From Galerina marginata (taxonomy: Eukaryota > Basidiomycota > Agaricomycetes > Agaricales > Galerinaceae), in assembly GCA_023014335.1 (NCBI GenBank), contig JAECYW010000004.1, positions 2,604,001-2,668,000 of the forward strand: 64,000 nucleotides of DNA. The letters run 5' to 3'. The translations under genes were made by a program, and so were the position numbers. Below the pieces are notes generated by a model. The model saw only the letters and a program-made list of their open reading frames with translations, ran no database searches and was not told where the DNA came from. How positions within the stretch are numbered: the stretch's first letter is position 1; each line of letters opens with the position of its first letter. Shown here in pieces: positions 1 through 10,049 of the stretch.

Positions 1-1882
1 ACACAAGTCTAATGAAATTGAATTTGATGATCAGCATGAAATATGGAAACTTAGGCATGGTGCTACTGAAAACTTTGCTGGAAAATTATCTTTATGTCTT
101 GGAATGCCAGTTATGATTAGAAATAATGATGCCACTGAATTATGTATAACTAAAGGCCAAGAAGGAATTGTAGTTGGCTGGCAAGCTGAAACTGGTCCAC
201 ATGGAAAAAGAGTTCTTGATACATTATTTGTTAAACTTATAAAACCTGCAAAAATAATTCAAATTCCTGGATTGCCCAAAAATGTTGTACCTTTGATGAA
301 AAATACCAAAACAATTACTTGTATTTTTCCAAGTGATTTAAAAGAAAGTGTTGAACGTCAACAAGTCTGGGTTTTGCCTAATTTTGCAATGACTGATTAT
401 GCAAGTCAAGGAAAAACTAGACCTTATAATGTAGTGCATTTAAGTAGCTGCTATTCACATATGTCATATTATACTTGTTTATCTAGAAGTGCAAGTGCTG
501 CAGGAACAATAATTATGCAAGGCTTTGAACCAAGTGTTATTACTAGAGGATGTTCAGGTTATCTTAGACAGGAATTCAGAGAACATGAAATTCTTGATGA
601 TATTACAAGACTTAGATATGAAGACTCTTTACCTACCAATATTCAAGGGTATACTAGAAATACATTAATAAGACAATATCAACAGTGGAAAGGTGAAGAT
701 TATGTACCTGAAAAAGTTGATTCAGCTCTTAAATGGACAGCTAGAGATCCAATGAATTTATTACCTATAGTTACAGACAGTCCTTGGCAGATCATTGAAT
801 CTAAAAAGAAAAAAAATACACTCAAGACAGCTCTTATTACTACATTTGTTCCTGCTAAAGGTAGTCAAGCTTTAAAAAGAAAACATAATGATGCTGACTT
901 GGAAAATAATAAAAGAATCAAAAATGATACTGTTACTTCAAATATTAGTAGGCCTATTGGATTGAAATGGGATAGTAAAAATTATAGTTGCTCATATGAT
1001 AGCTTACTTGTGATTTTATATGATATTTGGAAAGAAAATCCAGATGAATGGACAGAAAACTTTGAGTCAATTAATGAAATTTATATGAAAAATTTAGCTA
1101 GTGGTTTTAAACAAGTTTATGAAGGCAGCAAGTCTTTGGAAAATATTAGAAATGATTTAAGACAAGATTTAAATAGTATTAGCTCTGATAAATTTCCAAT
1201 GGGCAAAAATAATGCCAGTGTGGCTGAACTTGCATTTGAATTATTAAAATCCAATAATGAAAATGCAATTTCTCAAATTTTCTGTGATCATTGTGACCAC
1301 ACTGGGATAGAATATTCTGACCATCTTGAATATGTTTTTGATATAGAAAAACACACAGTGTCTTCAACTGAAAAATGGGGTAAAAAACTAAAAGGATCAA
1401 CTTCTGAAAAATGCAATAACTGTCTTAACAAGCTTAGCCATGAACTTCAGTATAAAGAAAGTCCAAAATTAGTAATATTAGAGTATCCATTTAGTAATAT
1501 TGAAACTAGTCATAAAATTAAAATAAAAGGTAATAATCAAATGAATATTTTGTCACTAAGAGGAATTGTTTATCATGGAGAAAACCATTTCACATCTAGA
1601 ATTATTTCCTTAGAAGGAAAGATTTGGTATCATGATGGAATTGAAACAGGAAAAAAATCAGTAGAAGATGGATATTTGTTTTCAATGGATAGTAAAACTC
1701 TAAAAACTTGTCAAGAAAAAAATCTTGTACTTGCTGTTTATGCATAGATAACTGATTATATTAATATAATGGGTGGGTGGTTGGGATAATAATACTTTAT
1801 ATATCTAAATATTTAAATATATACATTAAGCAGAAAAAAGGACGAATACATGCCATGCGAAGCAATGGCCCACTACACCAAG
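1..1882 (+). mobile_element. Autonomous Helitron/Helentron A, 3' portion
   Basis: This is the right part of an element whose 5' end lies before the window. It holds the helicase-tail ORF (stop at 1747). About 90 bp after the stop comes a 3' terminus: the arm AAAGGACGAATAC, the hairpin GCCATGCGAAGCAATGGC at about 1852-1869, and the end CACTACACCAAG at 1882, followed by host T. The same terminus ends the non-autonomous elements throughout the window. The right flank resumes the coding frame of a second helicase-type ORF, so A inserted into element B. Confidence 0.8.
2..1747 (+). CDS. Helitron helicase C-terminus fused to a USP-like cysteine protease domain (partial)
   Basis: The frame is open from base 2, so the protein is cut by the window edge and the ATG at 104 is internal. 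The first 200 residues after that ATG match the C-terminal part of PIF1-like SF1 helicases of Helitrons: GMPVMIRNN, ITKGQEG, then DYASQGKTR and YTCLSRS near motifs V/VI. A basic linker follows. The last 260 residues look like a peptidase of the ubiquitin-specific (C19) type: Cys296 in NYSCSYDS, two CxxC pairs (394/397 and 437/440) as in a zinc finger, His495 in GENHFTSR and Asp511 in WYHDG (numbered from the ATG). Helentrons are known to carry cysteine protease domains, usually OTU-type; the USP-like assignment is my inference from motif order. The protein would drive rolling-circle transposition in the nucleus. No stop or frameshift is present. Confidence 0.82.
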   Translation, partial: HKSNEIEFDDQHEIWKLRHGATENFAGKLSLCLGMPVMIRNNDATELCITKGQEGIVVGWQAETGPHGKRVLDTLFVKLIKPAKIIQIPGLPKNVVPLMKNTKTITCIFPSDLKESVERQQVWVLPNFAMTDYASQGKTRPYNVVHLSSCYSHMSYYTCLSRSASAAGTIIMQGFEPSVITRGCSGYLRQEFREHEILDDITRLRYEDSLPTNIQGYTRNTLIRQYQQWKGEDYVPEKVDSALKWTARDPMNLLPIVTDSPWQIIESKKKKNTLKTALITTFVPAKGSQALKRKHNDADLENNKRIKNDTVTSNISRPIGLKWDSKNYSCSYDSLLVILYDIWKENPDEWTENFESINEIYMKNLASGFKQVYEGSKSLENIRNDLRQDLNSISSDKFPMGKNNASVAELAFELLKSNNENAISQIFCDHCDHTGIEYSDHLEYVFDIEKHTVSSTEKWGKKLKGSTSEKCNNCLNKLSHELQYKESPKLVILEYPFSNIETSHKIKIKGNNQMNILSLRGIVYHGENHFTSRIISLEGKIWYHDGIETGKKSVEDGYLFSMDSKTLKTCQEKNLVLAVYA

Positions 1883-2088
1883 TAACTAGATTATCATTAA
1901 AAGGTATTATATATAGTGGAAGCAATTATTTTACATCAAGATTTATAGTTAATAATGAAATCTGGTACCATGATGGTATTTCTACTGGTGCTAAATGTAT
2001 AAAAGAAGGACAGTTAGATGATTTTGAAGGAGATTTATTATTTAAGTGCAAAAAGAAAGAAGCAGTGGTTGTTATATATGGAGTATGA
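1883..2088 (+). pseudogene. C-terminal tail of a second helicase/USP-like protein
   Basis: About 65 residues aligning with the end of the upstream protein: LSLKGIIYSGSN, then YFTSR and WYHDGIS, the predicted His and Asp boxes of the cysteine protease domain, and a stop at 2088. The His-box residue here is Tyr-Phe after Asn (NYF) where the upstream copy has NHF, so the putative catalytic His is missing in this copy. The N-terminal part was displaced by insertion of element A at 1882/1883 and is not in the window. The apparent ATG at 1777 lies inside element A and is not a real start. Confidence 0.72.
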
Positions 2089-2291
2089 ATTGATAATAAT
2101 TATACAGAGCTGATAATATACTGGTAGTTTGTAGAGTAATTTAGTTTAATTGCTAATTAGCTTTTTTCTAACTAATGTAGTTTAATTCAAACAGTTAAAA
2201 GGATATTTGTAATAAGTGTACTATTATAGATAAAAAGCAGCAAAGAAAAAGAACTCGTTTTTGCCATGCGAAGCAATGGCCTCTAAACAAG
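1883..2291 (+). mobile_element. Autonomous Helitron/Helentron B, 3' remnant
   Basis: Remnant between the insertion point of element A and a second 3' terminus. The terminus has the arm AAGAACTCGT, the hairpin GCCATGCGAAGCAATGGC and the end CTCTAAACAAG at 2291, followed by T. The next bases resume a Ty1/copia reverse transcriptase frame, so B inserted into copia and A later inserted into B. The arm is the reverse complement of the 5' arm of the 2.8-kb elements at 45826 and 51257 (ACGAGTTCTT), which makes B-type proteins candidates for mobilising them. Confidence 0.78.
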
Positions 2292-3455
2292 TCGTTCTGT
2301 TGACATTTCTGCTGCATTCACCCAAGGTGACCTTGAGGAAGACATCTATATGCCTCAACCTGAAGGATTCCACCAAGTTGGTCCTAATATGGTACTCAAG
2401 CTCTGCCGGCCACTTTATGGGTTGAAACAAGCTGGATATCAATGGAACATCAAACTGCATAAGGCTCTCACTGAAACGGGTTATAAACGCATTGAATCTG
2501 ACCGCTTTGTTTACATCTATTCAGATGGAGTTGTCAAGATCATTGTTCCCATTTACATTGATGACATTACCTATGCATCCAAGTCCAATGCTGCTATTGA
2601 CAAGGCTGTAAAGCAACTGGCTGCACATTTTACACTTCGTGATTTGGGACCCACACAGTTTTTACTTGGTGTTGCAGTTGGCAGAAACCGTGAAACCAAG
2701 ACTATCACACTCCATCAACGCCAGTACATTCTGGACATGTTGGAGAAGTATGGTATGTCTGACTGCCACCCTGTCCAAACACCAATGGCTACTGGAACTA
2801 TATTGTCCAAAACCATGGGTCCTCAAAATGCTGAAGAGGTGGAACAAATGCGCAATGTCCCATACCTCAGTGCAGTTGGCTCTTTGCAGTACTTGGCTAC
2901 AATGACCCGCCCAGACATTGCTTACACTGTGGCCTATTTGGCACGCTTCAACTCCAATCCTGGACCTAAACACTGGGCTGCTGTCAAGCACCTATTCAGA
3001 TATCTTAAAGGCACTCTTGAGTACAAGTTACAGTATTGTGGTGAACATGGTCAAGAACCATTCATTACATTTACTGACTCTGCTCATGGTGATTCTGTTG
3101 ATACTGGAAAATCCACAAGTGGCTATGTTACCACTATGGCTGGTGGTTCAATTGGTTGGTCAAGCAAGCTCCAAGGCATTATTGTACTGTCTACAACAGA
3201 GGCTGAATATGTAGCTGCAGTAGAAGCTGGCAAGGAGAGATGTTGGATGCGCAATATTCTTCATGAATTTGGGCACACTGTCACCCGGCCTTCTATTATG
3301 CATGTTGATAACCAAGGTGCTCTCAGTGTTTCTAAAAATCCTGAACACCATGGGCGCATGAAGCACTTGGACTTGCGGTTTTACTGGCTCAGGGATGCTG
3401 TTGCTGTTGGACTTATTTCACCATCTTTTATCTCAACTGATGAACAAGTGGCAGA
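2292..3455 (+). CDS. Ty1/copia polyprotein fragment: reverse transcriptase and RNase H
   Basis: Open frame of about 388 residues with no stop. It starts in the RT (SVDISAAFTQGDLEE, then YMPQPEGF, YGLKQAGYQWN and the catalytic YIDD). The connection domain and RNase H follow with the acidic residues in TDSAH, STTEAEY and HVDNQGA, then HLDLRFYWLRD. The 5' part is separated by Helitron B at 2291 and is not present. The 3' end is interrupted after VA(D) at 3455 by element C and resumes at 4730. The protein copies retrotransposon RNA into DNA in virus-like particles. The lack of stops suggests a fairly young copy, but gag, protease and integrase are not in this locus. Confidence 0.9.
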
Positions 3456-4729
3456 CTTGGTCAGAGGCCATTGCTGCACATGGCAAAAACAAGTTCTTAC
3501 TTTTAAGGTAAGTCTGACTATAAATAAAGGTTAAATAAGTAAATAATACATAGTCCGCTCAGTTCTGAAGCTATTGGGATGATCTTATACTCAAAAAAAG
3601 CAGAAAAATGAGGCCAATCTAACAAGCCTAAAACGGCCTGGTCACGTGACCAGGAAGGCCCTGATTTTTACGAATTTTTTGATACCAAAATCATCAAAAT
3701 TGGCTGAGTAATGGCTGAGATACAGAAACCATGCAGGGTCACTGTATGAGTGGGAGAATTTCGAACCATTGCGTTAGGAATGTTTTCTGCCTGCTATGCA
3801 GGCCGGAAAACAAGTTCTTTTACTATGTAAGAACTTGTAACAAGATTAATTATTAGACTACAATAAGAAACTTATAAGAAGATTAATTTATACGTCGCTT
3901 AGTTTTTATCAGATTGCCTTGAAACAAAATGTGCAATTATCAGAAAAATCAGGGCTAAAGGATGGTGTCACATGCGTATTGTGACATCTTTATGTGACTT
4001 ACCAAATGCGGAATATTGTTGAAAACACAGTAAATAAGCTATATTGAGAGATTTTAAAGGCATTAAAATAAAATAAAAATACTGATAATGTTTTTTACCT
4101 AAGAGATGGTCTGTGCACACATATCACATGACATATCCCTGAGAATATTTTGGTCTAACTTGGTGCATCAACTGATTCCAAGGCAATTGCACAGAGTTCT
4201 GTTGTGAGTTTGATTGTGTAAGCATCTATTACATCATATTGAAGCTATTTGGTCATGTTTTGCAGTGTTTGGTATGCCTTTTATGGGTTATCCAGTCAGT
4301 TTAACACTAATTTTGCGATTTTCACTGAGTTAAGCTGGCTGTTTGCCAGATTTAGACACCATGAGATCATTGCAAAACATATGTAAATATTTGTACATTA
4401 TTTTAGATTGGTCTGGGCAACATATTTTAGCATATCTAGCTCACTGAAATCTGCTTCAAGTGTAAATTCACACAAATTTCCGCTTTTTGGGTCGTGTGAA
4501 CAGATCACATGACCAAATCGTCCCTGGATACCCATGCCACATGAAAACCCTGATTTTTACGAATTTTTTGATACCAAAATCATCAAAATTGGCTGAGTAA
4601 TGGCTGAGATACAGAAACCATGCAGGGTCACTGTATGAGTGGGAGAATTTCGAACCATTGCGTTAGGAATGTTTTCTGCCTGCTATGCAGGCCGGAAAAC
4701 AAGTTCTTTTACTACATAAGAACTTGTAA
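3456..4729 (-). mobile_element. Non-autonomous Helentron C (n = 1)
   Basis: It lies 3'-end-left: CTTGGTCAGAGG with hairpin at 3456, and the 5' end ...AACTTGTAA at 4729. Two 5'-end palindromes start at 3810 and 4699, 889 bp apart, so the 1,274 bp are 385 + 1 x 889. The flanks GCAGA and TCTTCTT rejoin as Val-Ala-Asp-Leu-Leu-Thr-Lys, the normal copia C-terminus, proving an A/T insertion without target duplication. It has no coding capacity. Confidence 0.9.
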
Positions 4730-4799
4730 TCTTCTTACCAAACCCCTTTCACCTTCCAAAGTTGCATTTTGCAGAGAACGAATGGGTCTTAGGCCTTAG
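4730..4799 (+). CDS. Ty1/copia C-terminal exon-like remainder
   Basis: The codons after element C read LLTKPLSPSKVAF and end at TAG 4797-4799. This is the typical ADLLTKPL ending of copia RNase H and continues directly from the frame ending at 3455. Confidence 0.85.
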
Positions 4800-4844
4800 G
4801 CCAATTGTTTTTGTGTTCTGGAGACTGGCCAGATCAGGGGGGTG

Positions 4845-5189
4845 TGTTAAAGCTGCTTTCCCACTCTCCATAACATTCTATTCTGTCTATCTTATCTTAT
4901 CAGATTAGATTAGATTCTTATCAGAACATACTTCATTTATGTAGTTCTTCATTTGATCTTTATCAGATTCTTATCACCTTTTTCCCCATTTGGGTATATT
5001 GCTCATTTTCATATATAAAGGCTTAGCTAGTTGCCAGAAGTCCCCAGTTACTCACTCCGGACTTCAGGCAAGTATATAGTCATTTCACAATATCATCAGT
5101 TACTCACTCCGGACTTCAGCTCTTTTACTGAGTTCCTCATATTTGGCACTCCGCTGCCTCATGTGTTCCCACGCTCGCCTGCTTTAACA
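4845..5189 (+). repeat. 3' LTR of the Ty1/copia element
   Basis: The LTR is 345 bp, bounded by TGTTAAAGC and GCTTTAACA, perfect 9-bp inverted termini with TG...CA. A polypurine tract (AGGGGGGTG) lies just before 4845. A TATA-like TATATAAAGG near 5012-5021 fits an LTR promoter. A motif around CAGTTACTCACTCCGGACTT is repeated twice downstream of it (about 5047 and 5097). The 5' LTR is not in the window, so no target duplication can be tested; CCTAG follows directly. Confidence 0.85.
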
Positions 5190-5407
5190 CCTAGCACAGG
5201 TCATGTCAGTTGATTGTGTATAGGCTAGAAAAGGGCTTTGCTGGCGCTTTTTTATCTTTTTTTTTGCTTTCTGTATGGATTAAAACTTGATATAAAGCAA
5301 TAACTCACTAGATTTATATCTTTAGACTACTTTTACAAATGCATAACAAGCATAAGTACTGTGTACAAGCTAAACTAGTGATTTTCTGGTTTATACCATA
5401 AAATGCA
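5190..5407. repeat. Dispersed AT-rich repeat, inverted copy of 26206-26423
   Basis: Non-coding. The sequence around GTACTGTGTACAAGCTAAAC and GGTTTATACCATAAAATGCA recurs as its reverse complement at about 26206-26423. It also contains the GGGCTTTGCTGGCGC motif found in the minisatellite near 27400-27620 and in elements L1/L2. The copia LTR sits at one edge and Helentron D at the other. Confidence 0.7.
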
Positions 5408-5799
5408 TTACAAGTTCTTACGTAGTAAAAGAACTTGTTTTACGTCCTGCATAGCAGGCAGAAATGGTTTCTAACGCAATCGTTTGAAATTCTCCCACTC
5501 ATACTGTGACCCTGCATGATTTCTGTATCTCAACCATTACTGGGCCAAATTTTATGATTTTGGTATCAAAAAAAATTGTAAAAATCAGGGCCTTCCTGGT
5601 CACGTGACCAGTTGATTTTAGGCTTGTTAGAATTGCCTTATTTTTCTGCTTTTTTTGAGTATAAATAAGATCATCCCAATCGGTTCAGATTTGAGCGGAC
5701 TACCTATTATTTACTTATTTAACATGTATTTAGATAATAACAAAAACCCCCAAGGTAAGAACTTGTTTTTGCCATGCGCAGCAATGGCCTCTTAACAAG
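5408..5799 (+). mobile_element. Non-autonomous Helentron D (n = 0, 392 bp)
   Basis: The minimal form: the 5' end TTACAAGTTCTTAC with its palindrome, the palindrome-like ...GGTCACGTGACC... in the middle, the internal arm GTAAGAACTTGT, hairpin GCCATGCGCAGCAATGGC, and the end CTCTTAACAAG at 5799. The flanks are A and T. The left flank is the 5190-5407 repeat but the right flank is gypsy coding sequence, so the two sides were not one uninterrupted sequence before insertion. Confidence 0.88.
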
Positions 5800-8112
5800 T
5801 AGTTGAAGGAAGCAAAGGAATTTGTCGGTTCATTTGGGAACATGCCCAAGATGTCCATTGCATTATGCATCGCGTCAAGTTAGCAGGAGCTACGTTCGCC
5901 TCCAACAAGACCCAAATATGTCTTCCAGAAGTTTTAATCGTAGGACAATGATGCAATTCCATGGGTAGAGAACCGGACAGATCTAAAATTAGCAAGGTTC
6001 TAGACTGGCCCACTCTCACAGACCCAAAAGAAGTCCGACGCTTCTTGGGACTATGTGGAACCATGCGTGTATGGATTCCAAATTATTCCGCCTTAGTCCG
6101 GCCACTGTCAGAGCTATACCACAAGGACCAAGAATTTATTTGGGATGACCGACAACAAGCTGCATTCAATCAGATCAAACACTCAATTACCACAGCTCCA
6201 GCCCTTATGCCAATTGACTATCAATCAGACCGACCAGTCGTTCTTTCAGTTGATTCAAGCCAAGAAGCAGTGGGAATGATCTTATCCCAAATAAATGAGC
6301 AAGGAAGAAAGCGACCCGCTCGATTTGGTTCTATTCCCATGAGTGAATGTGAATCCCGCTATTCTCAACCCAAACTAGAGTTATTTGGACTTTATTGCGC
6401 TCTTTGCCATTGGAGATTGTACATCATTGGAGTCAAGAAGCTTATTGTTGAAGTTGATGCAAAGTACATTAAAGGAATGCTAAACGACCCAGACCTTCAA
6501 CCCAATGCAGCTATCAACCGATGGATCCAAGGGATAATGCTCTTTCCATTTGAGCTTGTGCACGTTCCAGCCAAGAATCATAAGGGACCTGATGTGCGTT
6601 CTTGTTGCACATTAGCTGAAGGAGAAATTGTAGAATCCGATGACGACAGCTGGCTTGATGGAATTGCGTTGCTGACCTTCTATCCAGACTTACATACATC
6701 GCGAAATCCTATACAACCAAACAAACCCTTTAAAAATCCAAACAATGATCCGATCACACTCCCATCATGCCTTGCCGCTAGTCGCATCACTCAGGAAGAA
6801 ATGTTACAGGATATAGAACATTTCCTTAAAACCTTGGAAACCCCCGTAATAACCGATATTCAGAAGAAACAAAGGTTTCTTGCCAAAGCGACAGAGTTTA
6901 TTGTCAAGGACAACCGGCTTTTCAAGAGAAATGGAAACCAACCCCCGCTTCTTGTCATTTCCGAACCTGAAAAGAAGCTGTCAATACTTCATCAGGCACA
7001 TGAAGAATTAGGACACCGTGGAGTTCAGGCCGTTTATGAGATCCTCTGACACTGCTTTTTCTGGCCGCATATCCGAGCTGACATTCACCATCATGTGAAA
7101 TCATGTCACAAATGCCAAGTCCGAAGCCTAAAGAGGACTGAAATTCCTCTGACAATTTCGACACCCACAAAACTATTCTCAAAAATTTACGTCGACATTA
7201 TGCACATGCCCAAGTCAGTCGATAATAAAGTGTGCATAGTAGTAGCCCGAGACGACTTATCTGGAGCATGCAAAGCAAGAGCATTACCTGATAAGACATC
7301 TGACGAACTGCGTAAATTCTTCTGGGAACAGATATTTTGCAGATATGGAGCCCCCGATCATGTTATCACCGATAACCAGACCAGAAATCAAAGGAGTCTT
7401 TGCAGAATTGCTAAAGCGACTCAAAATTCCCCACATCCGTATCACGCCATACAATCATCATGCCAATGGAGTCGTAGAGCGGGGACATTTTATATTGCGC
7501 GAATCCCTGGTTAAGTCATGCCAAACAACAGGCACACCAATAACGCGATGGCCAGAAAAGTTAGCGGAAGCAGTATTTGCCGATCGAATCACCATCAGCC
7601 AAGTTACTGGATTTTCCCCATACCAGCTTCTCCATGGTACCGAACCGATGCTACCGCTAGATCTAGCAGAAGCAACCTTTATGGTCGAAGGATTTCACGC
7701 CAATATGAAAACCAGTGATCTGATAGCTCTTAGGATGCAACAGCTTAACAAACATCCAGACGATATAGCTCGAGCTGCTCGGAGACTGAAGAAAGCTCGA
7801 TTTGCATCAAAAGAACAATTTGAGAAACGCTTTATTCATCACCTCTCTCGTGATACTTACGAGAAAGGAGAGCTTGTGCTAGTGCGTAATTCTCAAATCG
7901 AAATGAGCCACAATTGGAAGCATAAAGTCCGCTACCTAGGGCCATATATAGTATCAATGCGAAGTGAAAATGGCTATTATTGGTTAAAGGAATTAGATGC
8001 AACTCCTTACAAGCATAAAATATCGCCCACTCGACTTTTGCCATATATTACAAGAGACCATTCATTTATGAAGAAGAACACGCAAGGAGACTATGATGGA
8101 CCCAGAGGATGA
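5800..8112 (+). pseudogene. Ty3/gypsy pol remnant: RT end, RNase H, integrase
   Basis: It begins in the RT thumb (RFIWEHAQD, then KLAGATFASNK) and runs through RRFLGLCG, RNase H (LSVDSS, then LELFGLYCALCHW), the integrase zinc finger (HEELGHRG ... CHKC), the catalytic D,D,E residues (YVDIMHM, VITDN, VVERGH) and a C-terminal domain to the stop at 8112. It is broken three times: TGA at 5949, TGA at 7047 where an Arg codon is expected, and a +1 frameshift near 7376 in VITDN. The TGA at 7047 and the nearby TGC for expected CGC look like C-to-T changes at CpG. The 5' half of the element (gag, protease, most of RT) is missing and helentron D sits at the break. It cannot make an active polyprotein. 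Confidence 0.88.
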
Positions 8113-8290
8113 CAGATTAGGATCAGCAATCAAATCGGCAATCTCAGATTAGTGACCAGATTACCCTGAATTTAAGAATCCTACATTTCCACCATCAATA
8201 ATCCCAAAACAGAAATTGACTGAAAACTTCTTTAAAAATTGACACGCCCCAAAACTTTGGACGCCACTCTTTAAAGTACGCACCCTCATT
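8113..8290. other. Spacer between gypsy pol and hypothetical gene
   Basis: AT-rich, no ORF, no recognisable LTR terminus. It may be the 5' leader of the next ORF. Confidence 0.4.
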
Positions 8291-9274
8291 ATGCCGACTA
8301 GACCATCCAACCATTTAGTACGACATCCGAGACTCATACTCAATCTTGCTTGCTCTCCGCCAGTACCATCCCCTAGATTTCCACCAAGAGAACCACCACC
8401 GTCGCCTGTCGAACTTTCACCGGACACTCCAGCCATGTCATCTCCGACCGCTACACTTTGCGCTCCTTCTGTAGAAGACTTGGAGAATACTCAAGAGCAT
8501 CCAAGATGCACTCGTACTACCTCTACTACTAGTAGCATCACAATCCAGGCTTCAGCTCATCCAATTCAGCAAATTTCAAGGAAGGCCTCTAGGCAATACG
8601 CACCCCACCCATTCTTCAATCCTATTCCCCTTCAATCCAGATCTGAAAGTATTGGTCTGACTAATACTGATGGTTGTAAACGATTTTCCCACTTCAAACG
8701 ACCTCTTTTCGAACATTTGACAACATTTAGCGGTGTTTACCAGGAGGTCCACCCTCAATTTTTCGAAAGTCTGGAATTCAAGAAGTATTGGGAGGCTGAT
8801 CCAATCATTCTACGTGCGCAAGATGTTATCATTTTCCCTGAATCCGAATTTAGAGGTGCTCGATGGCGCCTCAATCTTGAAGCTTGCGCTCTTTCCACCA
8901 CCATTTATAGAGGTTCAAACATCGTAGTCAGCCAGCAAGATGAACCTTCCATCAAGTATATTGCGACCATCTGTCGAAGGACTGGATCCAACACCTCCTT
9001 GATCCAACTCAATGCATTCCTCAAAACACAGCAGCTTATACATGCCGACAATGACGATTGGCCGGTCCTCCTTCTTTGCGTACCAAACAAGTATTGCGAT
9101 GTGCCGCTTGCTGACAAACTCAAGAGGTATTACGAGACGGGACTTGCTAGTTCAACAATTGAAGCTACACGGAGGTTAGTTTGTCGGTTTGCCCGGTATA
9201 TCTTCAAGTTTCCTGACAACGTCATTATCGACAACCCCACTGGCAACACTATTCCAATCACGCAAATTGTTTAA
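8291..9274 (+). CDS. Hypothetical protein, 327 aa, paralogue of the split gene at 9628
   Basis: I do not recognise this family. The first 150 residues are Pro/Ser/Thr-rich and look disordered (SPPVPSPRFPPREPPPSP). The second half looks folded, with YQEVHPQFF, KYIATICRR, LIQLNAFL and DNDDWPVLL. The last three are shared in position and pattern with the downstream split gene (REVHPHS, KYLATV, LVQLNAY, DNEDWPALL). There is no signal peptide, membrane segment or Cys cluster. It lies 178 bp after a gypsy pol on the same strand, so it may be an extra ORF of that retroelement rather than a host gene; a tandem duplicated host gene is the alternative. The start is the first ATG of the open frame; a later Met is at MSSPTAT. 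Confidence 0.55.
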   Translation: MPTRPSNHLVRHPRLILNLACSPPVPSPRFPPREPPPSPVELSPDTPAMSSPTATLCAPSVEDLENTQEHPRCTRTTSTTSSITIQASAHPIQQISRKASRQYAPHPFFNPIPLQSRSESIGLTNTDGCKRFSHFKRPLFEHLTTFSGVYQEVHPQFFESLEFKKYWEADPIILRAQDVIIFPESEFRGARWRLNLEACALSTTIYRGSNIVVSQQDEPSIKYIATICRRTGSNTSLIQLNAFLKTQQLIHADNDDWPVLLLCVPNKYCDVPLADKLKRYYETGLASSTIEATRRLVCRFARYIFKFPDNVIIDNPTGNTIPITQIV

Positions 9275-9627
9275 TTAACGTATCAGTCCAGCGTTTGCAT
9301 TGAGAAGGAAGCCTTGCGTAGATTGTAGCAGATTGGATGATGATTGGATTTAAATGTACATTATTGAGGACTTTTTTTATATCTAGAGAGACGCAAATCA
9401 AATTTCGCAAATGCCATGCAAATTTAATCTTTGCAGAAGTCGTCGAGATCAAAATTTGGAATTCCACAATTAAGGTTTCCTGGGAATTTCCAGGCACCTG
9501 GGAGATCAGCAACCGACAAACCGAATTAACCGATCACCGTCAACCCTGCAGGGTGCAAACGACAACCTGTTCAAGGGAAGCGAGTTTGACAAACTCTCTC
9601 TTTCTTTCCCCCACTTTGTCTCACAGA
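9275..9627. promoter_or_regulatory. Upstream region of the split paralogue
   Basis: No coding signal on either strand. A CT-rich stretch (about 9592-9620, TCTCTCTTTCTTTCCCCC) directly before the ATG at 9628 is typical of fungal core promoters and 5' leaders. No clear TATA box. Confidence 0.35.
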
Positions 9628-10049
9628 ATGCACCTCAACGCGTCTTTTCGCTCGCTCAAGGACAAGATCCTTGCAGGCCGCACTTTGTCTTCCAGTGACT
9701 CCAAAGCCAACACACCTTCCCACGACCAAGTCATGCCAACAGCCCCCGGCGGGCTATCAAATTTTGATGCGATATCTACAGCCAACGTGACTCTCATTGA
9801 TTTTGAGCCGTTGACAATTAACGTCGAACCACCTTCCAAAGACTCTGAGTCTTCTACGACTCCACGTGCATCCCCTGCTCCTGATTGCCTTTCTACCATC
9901 ACTGAAAAGTCTGTTGAGTCGTCTTCCACCGAGCTCGATTTAGAAAAGACCGGTCTAGCCTTTACTGGAGGGCGTCATCGTTTTCCGACCTTTACTCAAC
10001 CTATATTCGAAGAACACAACACCTATGGCAGTCCATTCCGTGAAGTCCA

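Noticed and set aside
1777..2088. 103-aa ORF starting at 1777 as a complete small protein
   Set aside because: Its first 35 residues come from the 3' end of element A; only the part after 1883 is coding remnant.
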